A stretch of 5,700 nt of DNA from Mesorhizobium amorphae. GTDB taxonomy: Bacteria; Pseudomonadota; Alphaproteobacteria; Rhizobiales; Rhizobiaceae. The DNA is taken from contig QFNI01000102.1 of the NCBI GenBank assembly GCA_003240775.1, positions 1 through 5,700 on the forward strand, read 5' to 3'. A model generated the notes under the pieces. It was not told the DNA's origin, made no database searches, and worked only from the letters and a program-made list of their open reading frames with translations. The number at the start of each line of letters is the position of its first letter. Position 1 is the first letter of the stretch. Positions 1 through 5,700 of this stretch are shown here, in pieces. The position numbers and the translations under genes were made by a program.

Positions 1-319
1 GGTCGCAGAGCACGAGCGCGGTCTTCTCCAGCCAGGGCACCGCGCGCAGCGTCGAAAGGTCGGGCTTCACCGTGAAGTCGCCGTAGCCCTTGGTCCAGCT
101 CGCGGCCTGGTAGCCGGGCACAGGCTCCATGTCGATGTCGTTGGCGAGCAGATAGTTGCAGCCATGCGTTTCATCCTGCGCCGTGCGCAGGAAGAAGCCC
201 GCCTCGAAGCGTTTGCCGATCAGACGCCCCTGCATGTCGATGCCGGCCGCCAGCACCGTGTCGATCGCCCCTTCGGCGATCGCGCTTTTCAGGTCGTCCA
301 GGGAAAGATTGCCGGCCAT
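1..319 (-). CDS. Glutamine synthetase-family enzyme (probable gamma-glutamyl-amine ligase), N-terminal part
   Basis: The first 106 codons are visible; the rest lies beyond the left edge. Members of this family join glutamate to ammonia or to an amine, using ATP, in the cytoplasm. What is seen is the N-terminal beta-grasp domain: a short helix (residues 5-16), then D28-MQGRLIGKR-37, a THGCNYLLANDIDMEP stretch (51-66), and GYGDFTVKPDLSTLRAVPW (78-96), which is the family's usual 'G-D-PDLSTLR-PW' region. The catalytic ATP and glutamate motifs lie outside the window. The ATG at 319-317 is preceded by GAGG (327-324) with a short 4-base spacing, and no nearer alternative fits better. It follows the permease by 76 bases on the same strand, with a hairpin between. 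The style is that of the PuuA/GlnA3/GlnA4-like group that glutamylates polyamines or ethanolamine rather than the housekeeping enzyme. That, and the choice of amine, are inferences from style and the permease neighbour. Confidence 0.9.
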   Translation of the reverse strand, partial: MAGNLSLDDLKSAIAEGAIDTVLAAGIDMQGRLIGKRFEAGFFLRTAQDETHGCNYLLANDIDMEPVPGYQAASWTKGYGDFTVKPDLSTLRAVPWLEKTALVLCD

Positions 320-351
320 GGTGCCTCGCTTGGGGAATGCTGAAACGAAAT

Positions 352-377
352 CGTGGCCGGCACTGACGCCGGCCACG
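352..377 (-). terminator. Intercistronic GC-rich hairpin (terminator or attenuator candidate)
   Basis: CGTGGCCGGC (352-361) and GCCGGCCACG (368-377) are a perfect 10-bp inverted repeat around a 6-base loop. Read on the minus strand, the stem is followed by ATTTCGTTTC, a broken rather than clean U-tract. It lies 18 bases after the permease stop codon and ends 33 bases before the glutamine synthetase-like start. It could end most permease transcripts, partly attenuate read-through, or protect the upstream message from 3' decay. The weak U-run makes full termination uncertain. Confidence 0.6.
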
Positions 378-395
378 GTTGAGAAGGCGTGAAAT

Positions 396-1955
396 TCAGT
401 GGCTGGTTTCGCCCACCGCGCGCTCCGCAGCCGCGATCTGGGCCTTGCGGCGCGCCACCTCCTCGCCGATCGGCGGCCCGGCGAAGCGGCGCTTCTCGAA
501 GGCGAACCAGATGATGCCCGTCAGAACCAGGAAGCCCACCGTGATCCAGAGCGCCCAGTCGTTCGGCGGCTGGATGCCGAGCACGAAGATCAGCACCATG
601 GCGAGAATGGACAGCACGGCAAACAGTTTGAACGTGCCCTGCCCCAGGTCCCACGGCCCCATCCGGTCCCATTTCGCCGTGCCCCAGGCGAACAGGCCGA
701 GCGTGATCGGGATGGCGAAGGAGAAGAACAGGAAGATCACCGTGCAGGACACCACAATCGTATAGACCGGCGTCTCGCCGATAGAGACGAGCGAGGAGCC
801 CCACACGAACAGCACGGCCAGGATCGAGCCCGTCCAGATGGCGGCGACCGGCGTGCGGTAGGTCGGGCTGACCTTGGAGAGCGCACGCGAGGCGGGCAGG
901 CCGCCGTCGCGCGAGAAGGCAAAGATCATGCGCGACACCGAGGTCACGGTCGCCAAGCCGCAGAGCCATTGCGCCACGAAGATCGCGAGATAGAGCACGT
1001 CCTTCACGAAGGGGTTCACCTGGGTGTCCATGCCCCAGAAGAACACGTTCCAGCCCTGCGCCGCAGCTTCCTCCATGGAAGGCAGCATCAGCACGAAAGA
1101 GCACAGCATCACATAGCCGAACAGCGCCGACCACAGAACCGAGCTGACCATCGCGCGCGGCACGGAATGCGCGGCCTTGAGCGTTTCCTCGGCGGTGTGG
1201 GCCGAAGCGTCGTAGCCGGTGATGGTGTAGATGGGCAAAAGCAGGCCGAGCAGGAACACCCAGCTCGTAGAGTTCTCCGGCCACACATTGCCGCCTGCTT
1301 CGCCCGAGAAGTTCGAGAAGGTGAAGAGCCGGCCGAAATCGTAGGAATCGGCCGCAACCAGGCAGACCACCGCAAGCGCGATCGACGTCACGAAGATCAG
1401 GTAGCCCGAAAAGTCGGTCAGCTTGGCCGTCAGCCCGATGCCCATATGGTTCACCAGGGCCTGCAAGCCGGTGATGATGGCGAGGAACAGGATGCGTGTG
1501 AGGGTCGTGTCTTCGAGCCCGAGCCAGGGCGTGCCGAAAGCGCCCATGAAGAAGTAGTAGGTGCCGACATTGATGGCGCCGAGCACGGTGACCAATCCCA
1601 GCAGGTTGAACCAGGCAGTCAGCCAGCCGGTGAAGCGGTTCCCCAGGATCGAGCCCCAGTGGTAGAGGCCGCCCGCTGTCGGATAGGCGGAGGCGATCTG
1701 GGCCATCGCCACCGCGAAGACGAGGCTCACGAAGCAGCCGAGCGGCCAGCCGATGCCGATGGCCGCACCCCCTGCCCCACTGGTCGCCTGCGCCAGACTG
1801 TTGATGCCGCCAGACAGAATGCAAATGATCGAGAAGGAAACCGCGAAGTTCGAGAACGAACTCATGCGCCGCTCCAGCTCCTGGGCGTAGCCCATGGAGT
1901 GCAGGACCTGTGTGTCGTCGCTCTTGTCGCGGTCGGAATAGTCGCGCGTGCTCAT
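396..1955 (-). CDS. APC-superfamily amino acid/amine permease (amino acid-choline transporter type)
   Basis: A 519-residue inner-membrane transporter, expected to import an amino acid, GABA, choline-like compound or polyamine by cation symport or exchange. The hydrophilic N-terminus (1-35) leads into about 12 hydrophobic segments; clear ones are near residues 36-55, 65-90, 110-140, 152-170, 183-203, 231-248, 270-292, 318-338, 367-390, 396-422, 441-460 and 466-487. Family signatures include GYAQELERRMSSFSNFAVSFS (from residue 22), YPTAGGLYHW (91-100), GYDASAHTAEET (247-258) in the substrate-site helix, and FAFSRDGGLP (345-354). The tail 488-519 is charged and probably cytoplasmic. The ATG at 1955 has GGGCAGG (1967-1961) at good spacing. 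In-frame starts at 1991 (ATG) and 2027 (GTG) would add 12 or 24 poorly conserved-looking residues and have weaker ribosome sites. The downstream glutamine synthetase-like gene suggests an imported amine that is then glutamylated. The family is sure; the substrate is not. Confidence 0.95.
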   Translation of the reverse strand: MSTRDYSDRDKSDDTQVLHSMGYAQELERRMSSFSNFAVSFSIICILSGGINSLAQATSGAGGAAIGIGWPLGCFVSLVFAVAMAQIASAYPTAGGLYHWGSILGNRFTGWLTAWFNLLGLVTVLGAINVGTYYFFMGAFGTPWLGLEDTTLTRILFLAIITGLQALVNHMGIGLTAKLTDFSGYLIFVTSIALAVVCLVAADSYDFGRLFTFSNFSGEAGGNVWPENSTSWVFLLGLLLPIYTITGYDASAHTAEETLKAAHSVPRAMVSSVLWSALFGYVMLCSFVLMLPSMEEAAAQGWNVFFWGMDTQVNPFVKDVLYLAIFVAQWLCGLATVTSVSRMIFAFSRDGGLPASRALSKVSPTYRTPVAAIWTGSILAVLFVWGSSLVSIGETPVYTIVVSCTVIFLFFSFAIPITLGLFAWGTAKWDRMGPWDLGQGTFKLFAVLSILAMVLIFVLGIQPPNDWALWITVGFLVLTGIIWFAFEKRRFAGPPIGEEVARRKAQIAAAERAVGETSH

Positions 1956-1960
1956 GGCAA

Positions 1961-1967
1961 CCTGCCC
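1961..1967 (-). promoter_or_regulatory. Ribosome binding site deciding the permease start
   Basis: GGGCAGG read on the minus strand, ending 5 bases before the ATG at 1955. It favours this start over the in-frame upstream ATG (1991) and GTG (2027), whose upstream sequences lack a comparable purine run. Confidence 0.65.
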
Positions 1968-2004
1968 CAAAAATCTGGCGCGCGACCGCATTCGACCCGC
2001 CGCA

Positions 2005-2049
2005 TGGCAGGTGTCGCGGCCCCGCACCGCGCTTCGCCGAGGCCTGCCA
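2005..2049 (-). other. Nested hairpin in the permease leader
   Basis: TGGCAGG (2005-2011) pairs with CCTGCCA (2043-2049). Inside it, CGCGG and CCGCG arms can form a second stem. A further pair, GCAGGGA (2076-2082) with TCCCTGC (2095-2101), lies closer to the predicted transcription start. All fall within the roughly 150-nt leader expected from the promoter at 2113-2141. In GC-rich DNA such arms arise by chance fairly often, so a regulatory role is only a possibility. No known riboswitch class is recognised. Confidence 0.35.
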
Positions 2050-2112
2050 CGCAGACCGGCCGATCCCCTTCAGCCGCAGGGATCGATTGTCCCTTCCCTG
2101 CCGCGTGATCGG

Positions 2113-2141
2113 ATCAGATTCCCACTCCTGAGCTTTGTCAA
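2113..2141 (-). promoter_or_regulatory. Sigma70-type promoter for the permease gene
   Basis: On the minus strand, TTGACA (2141-2136) is a perfect -35 box. After a 17-base spacer comes TCTGAT (2118-2113), which matches the TATAAT consensus at four of six positions, including the first T and the final AT. Transcription would start near 2106 and give a leader of about 150 nt before the permease ATG. This is the best promoter match I found in the window. Confidence 0.65.
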
Positions 2142-2166
2142 ACAGGGGATCGAGCATCGCTCCCGC

Positions 2167-2202
2167 GAAAGGTGTGGACATGCGCGGCACCGACCACCTT
2201 TC
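2167..2202. repeat. Perfect 8-bp inverted repeat, operator or hairpin candidate
   Basis: GAAAGGTG (2167-2174) and CACCTTTC (2195-2202) are exact reverse complements separated by 20 bases. The pair lies 26 bases upstream of the permease -35 box and just before the AT-rich island on the efflux-gene side. It could bind a dimeric regulator serving one or both transcription units. The long spacer makes an RNA hairpin or a chance match possible too. Confidence 0.4.
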
Positions 2203-2245
2203 CGATATTTAACGTGCGCGCCGGTACGCGAGCGGCCATAAAACA
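2201..2245 (+). promoter_or_regulatory. AT-richer island, possible promoter area for the efflux operon
   Basis: This stretch contains GATATTTAAC (2204-2213) and CATAAAAC (2237-2244), unusually AT-rich for this window and placed between the two inverted repeats. CATAAA could act as a -10 element, but no good -35 box sits 16-18 bases before it (TTTAAC at 2208-2213 is too far). The promoter of the plus-strand efflux genes is probably in this neighbourhood, but I cannot place it exactly. Confidence 0.3.
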
Positions 2246-2258
2246 GGCACACCGACTT

Positions 2259-2286
2259 GTGAGGTTTGCGCACCGCCTTACCTCAC
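2259..2286. repeat. Perfect 7-bp inverted repeat upstream of the efflux operon, operator candidate
   Basis: GTGAGGT (2259-2265) and ACCTCAC (2280-2286) are exact reverse complements with a 14-base spacer. Equivalent bases are 21 bp apart, two turns of the DNA helix, as expected if a dimeric repressor contacts one face. It ends 87 bases before the membrane fusion protein ATG, a usual place for a TetR- or MarR-type operator controlling an RND pump. The regulator gene is not in this window. The longer TTG-start reading of the downstream gene would begin inside this palindrome, which argues against that start. Confidence 0.45.
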
Positions 2287-2373
2287 CTCTGCCGGCTTTT
2301 GCCCGCATCCGTCCCTTTCTCTGATCTGCCTTCGGGGTCCCGCCCGTCGGCCGGTCCTGCACTGGAACCCTGC

Positions 2374-3606
2374 ATGGCAGCCCCGAAGCAGTTGGCACTC
2401 GCCGTTCTTCTCGTTCTCGCAGGCGCAGTCCTCTGGCTGCGCTTCGCGCCGGGCGCGGGCGAAACGCTTGCGGGCTGGGGCATCGAAAACGCGCTCGTAC
2501 GCGCCATCGCGCCCGCATCCGAGCCTGCCGAAACACGGCGCGCGGAAGGCGGCGGTCCCGGTCGCGGCGGAAACCGCGGGCCTCAGGCCGCCGTGATCGC
2601 GCGGCCGGTCACCGAAGCCACCATCAACGACCGCCTGTCCGCCGTGGGCACGGGCCGCTCGCGCGCTTCGGTCGTGGTGAAGCCCTATTCCTCCGGTCGC
2701 CTGACCGAGATCCGCGTGCAATCCGGCCAGACCGTGGAAGCCGGTGCGGTGATCGCCGTGCTCGACGCGGAAGGCGAGTCGATCGCCGTGGACCGAGCGG
2801 CCATCGCCGTCCAGGACGCGCAAGCCGCGGTGGACCGCGTGTCGGCGCTGCGCCGATCCAACACCGCGTCGGCCGTCCAGGTGACCGAAGCCGAACTGGC
2901 GCTCGCCAATGCGCGGCTGGTGCAGCGCGAGGCCGAGCTCGCGCTAGAACGCCGCTCCGTGATTGCACCGATTGCGGGCATCGTCGGCATCGTGCCGGTC
3001 GAACTCGGCAACACCGTCACCGCCGAAAGCACGATCGCGACCGTGGACGACCGCTCGACGATCCTTGTGGACTTCTGGGTGCCCGAGCGCTTCGCCACCG
3101 TCATCGCTGTGGGAGACCAGTTGACGGCCACCGCCATCGCCCGGCCCGCAGAAGTTCTGGAGGGCACCGTGGGCGCGGTGGACAGCCGCATCGACGAAGC
3201 GAGCCGCACGCTCCAAGTGCGTGCCGAGATCCCCAACCCCGACGACACGCTGCGTCCCGGCCAGTCCTTCCAAGTCGCCATGCGCTTCGCGGGCGACACC
3301 TACCCTTCCGTCGATCCGCTCTCGGTTCAATGGGGCAGCGACGGCGCGTTCGTCTGGGTCGTGCGCAACGGCAATGCCGAGCGGATGCCCGTGCGCATCA
3401 TCCAGCGCAACACCGAGACCGTTCTGGTCGACGCGCAGTTGAACGAAGGCGAGCGCGTGGTGACCGAGGGCATACACACCGTGCGCCAGGGCCAGCCGGT
3501 GATGGTGGCCGATGCGCCGCCGGACCCGGCGCCTGAGCCTATCCCCTCGGCCGATGCGGGCTCGGATGCCGTCGCCCGCCCGCGTGCCGCGGCAAGCGAG
3601 CTCTGA
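2374..3606 (+). CDS. RND efflux periplasmic adaptor (membrane fusion protein, HlyD/AcrA-like)
   Basis: A 410-residue adaptor linking an inner-membrane RND pump to an outer-membrane channel. Residues 7-24 are a single hydrophobic segment with no lipobox cysteine, so it is probably anchored by this helix. A linker (about 50-71) is Gly/Arg-rich. The lipoyl halves are at about 97-131 (SSGRLTEIRVQSGQTVEAGAV) and 193-225 (RSVIAPIAGIVG...). Between them, 134-192 form a short alpha-hairpin rich in Ala, Glu and Gln. The beta-barrel is at about 226-305, with SRTLQVRAEIPNPDDTLRPG (277-296) its hallmark, and the membrane-proximal domain at about 310-378. A Pro/Ala-rich tail (379-410) follows. Length is normal for the family. 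The ATG at 2374 puts the hydrophobic helix right at the N-terminus and has GGAA (2364-2367) upstream. An in-frame TTG at 2266 would add 36 unlikely residues. The stop is 4 bases before the RND gene, so the two are almost certainly co-transcribed. Confidence 0.95.
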   Translation: MAAPKQLALAVLLVLAGAVLWLRFAPGAGETLAGWGIENALVRAIAPASEPAETRRAEGGGPGRGGNRGPQAAVIARPVTEATINDRLSAVGTGRSRASVVVKPYSSGRLTEIRVQSGQTVEAGAVIAVLDAEGESIAVDRAAIAVQDAQAAVDRVSALRRSNTASAVQVTEAELALANARLVQREAELALERRSVIAPIAGIVGIVPVELGNTVTAESTIATVDDRSTILVDFWVPERFATVIAVGDQLTATAIARPAEVLEGTVGAVDSRIDEASRTLQVRAEIPNPDDTLRPGQSFQVAMRFAGDTYPSVDPLSVQWGSDGAFVWVVRNGNAERMPVRIIQRNTETVLVDAQLNEGERVVTEGIHTVRQGQPVMVADAPPDPAPEPIPSADAGSDAVARPRAAASEL

Positions 3607-3610
3607 TCCG

Positions 3611-5700
3611 ATGAGCGCACCGAGCGAGCACACACCCGCCCCCTCGATGGGCGCCGGCCTGACCGAACTTTTCGTTCGCCGCCCGGTGCTGGCCTTCGTG
3701 CTCAATGCGCTGATCGTGGTCGCGGGCCTCGCCGCCTTCAACGGCATCGAGATCCGCGAACTGCCGGACGTCGACCGCCCGGTAATTTCGATCGACGCCG
3801 ACTACCAGGGTGCTGCCGCCGAGACGATCGACCGTGAGGTGACCTCCATCTTGGAAGGCGCCGTGTCACGCGTTTCGGGCGTCCGCTCGATCTCGTCGTC
3901 TTCCTCCTTCGGCCGCTCCCGCGTCACCGTCGAGTTCGGTGACAACGTGGACCTCGACGTCGCAGCCTCCGACATGCGCGACGCGGTGGGCCGCGTGGCG
4001 AACCAGCTTCCCGACGATGTGGACCAGCCCCGCATCGTCAAGGCCGACGCCAACGCGAGCGCGGTGATGCGGCTCGCCATCACGTCCGACACGATGAGCG
4101 TCGAGGACATGACGGTTCTCGTCGAGGACGAGATCGCCGATTCCTTTGCTGCCGTGGAAGGCGTGGCCGATGTGCAGGTCTACGGCGACCGCGAAAAGCT
4201 CTTTCTGGTGGACATCAACCAGGCGAAGCTCGCAGCCCTCGGCCTCACGGTGGCGGACGTTTCCCGCGCGCTTTCCACGGTTGCCTTCGACGCGCCGGCG
4301 GGTTCGCTGACCTCGGGCTCGGCCGACATCATCGTGCGCGCCACCGCAGCCGTCACCACACCCGCCGAGTTCGAGAACCTCGTGGTCTCCGGCCGCACCC
4401 GCCTGCGCGATGTGGCGACCGTGACGCTGGGCGGCGATCCCGGCCAGACCTCGCTGCGCTCCGATGGCCGCACCGGCATCGGGCTCGGCATCGTGCGCCA
4501 GGCGCAGTCGAACACGCTCGACATCTCCGCAGGCGTACGCGCGGCCGTCGAACGCATCGCGCCGACCCTGCCGCCGGGCATGAACATCAAGGTGACGAGC
4601 GACGACGCGGTGTTCGTGGAGGGCGCGATCCACGAGGTGGAAATCGCGCTCGGCCTTTCCGTCTCCATCGTGCTTCTCGTCATCTACCTCTTCTTGTTCG
4701 ACTGGCGGGCGACGCTCATCCCCGGCCTGTCCATGCCTGTGGCCCTCATCGGCACGCTGGCCGCCGTCTATCTCGCGGGCTTCTCGCTCAACATCCTCAC
4801 CCTTCTTGCGCTTGTGCTTGCCACGGGCCTCGTGGTGGACGATGCGATCGTGGTGCTCGAAAACGTCGTGCGCCGCCGCAACGAAGGCATGGGCCCACGC
4901 GCAGCGGCTGTGCTCGGCACCCAGGAGGTGTTCTTCGCGGTGATTGCGACCACCGCCACGCTTGCCGCCGTGTTCGTGCCGCTCTCCTTCCTGCCCGGCC
5001 AGACCGGCGGCCTGTTCCGCGAGTTCGGCTTCACGCTCGCAATCGCGGTGCTCCTGTCCTCGATCGTGGCGCTCTCGCTCTGCCCGATGTTGGCCTCGCG
5101 CATGTTGAAGGCCGCGCCCGTGGAGGCCCAGGAGCAGCGCAGCCCCGGCCCTGTCCTGCGCCTGGGCAACGCGCTGTCCAACCTTTACCGCATCTGCCTG
5201 CGAGCTTGCCTCGCAGCGCCCATGATCGTGATCTTGGCGTCCGTTCTCTTCGCCGCTGCCGCCTGGGGCGCCTTCGGCCTCATCCGCAACGAACTGACGC
5301 CTCCCGAAGACCGCTCCATGGTGATGCTGAGCGTCACCGCGCCGCAAGGCGTCAGCCTCGACTACACCACCGCCCAGATGCGCCGCATAGAGCAACTGGT
5401 GGAGCCGCTGCGCGAGTCCGGCGAGGTCGTCGCGACCTTCGCCAATGTGGGCCAGGGCGGATCGACCTCGCGCGGTTTCATGGTGATGTCGCTTGCGCCC
5501 TGGGGCGAGCGCACCCGCACACAGGCTGAGATCTCCGCCGACATCAACGCGCGGCTGCGCGAGGTGCCGGGTGTCCGCGCGGTCACCATGCAGCCCAACT
5601 CGCTCGGCATCCGCGGTGCGGGCTCCGGGCTCCAGTTCGCTATCGTCGGCCAGGACTATGACGAGCTCGGCCAGGCCGCTGGCCGTATCATCGCCCAGAT
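3611..5700 (+). CDS. RND efflux transporter, hydrophobe/amphiphile type (AcrB-like), N-terminal two-thirds
   Basis: An open frame of 696 codons runs off the right edge; family members are usually about 1,000-1,060 residues, so roughly a third is missing. It is the proton-driven inner-membrane pump of a tripartite system. Visible parts: cytoplasmic N-terminal helix with LTELFVRRPVLAF (17-29), TM1 (about 25-43), first periplasmic porter region (about 44-343), TM2-TM6 (about 344-362, 371-389, 396-415, 440-460, 473-497), cytoplasmic connector, TM7 (about 537-558), and the start of the second porter region, including RNELTPPEDRSMVMLSV. TM4 carries GLVVDDAIVVLENV with D410-D411, matching the paired proton-relay aspartates of AcrB (D407/D408). 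PGQTGGLFREFGFTLA precedes TM6 as in AcrB relatives. There is no metal-pump signature, so drugs, dyes, detergents or similar organic compounds are likely substrates. TM8-12, with the relay lysine, are outside the window. The ATG is 4 bases after the adaptor stop with only a weak GAG upstream, suggesting translational coupling. Confidence 0.95.
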   Translation, partial: MSAPSEHTPAPSMGAGLTELFVRRPVLAFVLNALIVVAGLAAFNGIEIRELPDVDRPVISIDADYQGAAAETIDREVTSILEGAVSRVSGVRSISSSSSFGRSRVTVEFGDNVDLDVAASDMRDAVGRVANQLPDDVDQPRIVKADANASAVMRLAITSDTMSVEDMTVLVEDEIADSFAAVEGVADVQVYGDREKLFLVDINQAKLAALGLTVADVSRALSTVAFDAPAGSLTSGSADIIVRATAAVTTPAEFENLVVSGRTRLRDVATVTLGGDPGQTSLRSDGRTGIGLGIVRQAQSNTLDISAGVRAAVERIAPTLPPGMNIKVTSDDAVFVEGAIHEVEIALGLSVSIVLLVIYLFLFDWRATLIPGLSMPVALIGTLAAVYLAGFSLNILTLLALVLATGLVVDDAIVVLENVVRRRNEGMGPRAAAVLGTQEVFFAVIATTATLAAVFVPLSFLPGQTGGLFREFGFTLAIAVLLSSIVALSLCPMLASRMLKAAPVEAQEQRSPGPVLRLGNALSNLYRICLRACLAAPMIVILASVLFAAAAWGAFGLIRNELTPPEDRSMVMLSVTAPQGVSLDYTTAQMRRIEQLVEPLRESGEVVATFANVGQGGSTSRGFMVMSLAPWGERTRTQAEISADINARLREVPGVRAVTMQPNSLGIRGAGSGLQFAIVGQDYDELGQAAGRIIAQ

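Larger units (their letters stand above)
1956..2373. other. Divergent intergenic regulatory region between permease and efflux genes
   Basis: These 418 bases lie between two divergent start codons, and I see no convincing gene in them. Reading frames that cross the region are arginine- and proline-rich shadows without family features. It holds the permease promoter and its structured leader (about 1956-2141), two perfect inverted repeats (2167-2202 and 2259-2286), and the only AT-richer island nearby (about 2201-2245). Any promoter of the efflux genes must lie here, but no good consensus pair is visible on the plus strand. Confidence 0.75.

Noticed and set aside
399..2108. A 569-codon open frame on the plus strand opposite the permease
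   Set aside because: Its translation is Arg/Glu/His/Gln-rich low-complexity sequence, typical of the reverse complement of a high-GC membrane protein gene.
2135..2163. TTGTCA at 2135-2140 as a plus-strand -35 box
   Set aside because: No acceptable -10 element lies 16-18 bases downstream; the similarity comes from the overlapping minus-strand TTGACA of the permease promoter.
289..2190. A 633-codon open frame on the minus strand overlapping the permease in another frame
   Set aside because: It is rich in Arg, Gly, His and Leu, has no family motif, and mirrors the real permease codons shifted by one base. GC-rich DNA gives such shadows often; the 396-1955 frame has the membrane segments and APC signatures.
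2266..2373. Extension of the adaptor to an in-frame TTG start at 2266
   Set aside because: It would put 36 mixed residues before the hydrophobic anchor and start inside the 2259-2286 palindrome. The ATG at 2374 gives a normal N-terminus.
2138..2536. A 132-codon minus-strand open frame across the divergent region
   Set aside because: It overlaps the start of the adaptor gene, is dominated by Arg, Ala and Pro, shows no convincing ribosome site, and runs over the promoter and repeats.
3866..5395. A 509-codon open frame on the minus strand inside the RND transporter gene
   Set aside because: It lacks domains and is His/Arg/Gly/Asp-rich, as expected for antisense of a GC-rich gene. The plus-strand frame is a clear RND transporter uninterrupted over the same stretch.

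Overview
This is GC-rich DNA with strong G/C third-position bias. It most resembles an alphaproteobacterium, plausibly of the Hyphomicrobiales; that is inferred from composition and protein style, not from a marker gene. I see no insertion sequence, CRISPR array, tRNA, rRNA or phage gene. The content looks like ordinary chromosomal metabolism and efflux. No undescribed system is evident; the points most worth a second look are in the non-coding DNA.

The window holds four genes in two divergent blocks. On the minus strand, a 519-residue APC-superfamily amino acid/amine permease (396-1955) is followed by the first 106 codons of a glutamine synthetase-family enzyme (1-319, cut by the window edge). 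The 76 bases between them contain a perfect 10-bp GC-rich hairpin that could terminate or attenuate the transcript. The pairing suggests uptake of an amine or amino acid followed by gamma-glutamylation, as in polyamine or ethanolamine use; the exact substrate cannot be read from the sequence.

The 418-base divergent intergenic region (1956-2373) separates the blocks. It contains a good sigma70-type promoter for the permease (TTGACA, 17-bp spacer, TCTGAT) with a predicted leader of about 150 nt, and two perfect inverted repeats on the side of the efflux genes that look like operators or hairpins.

On the plus strand, a 410-residue periplasmic membrane fusion protein (2374-3606) lies 4 bases before an RND transporter of the hydrophobe/amphiphile (AcrB-like) type (3611 to the window end, 696 codons present, unfinished). 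They form the inner-membrane and periplasmic parts of a tripartite efflux pump. No outer-membrane channel or dedicated regulator gene lies inside the window.
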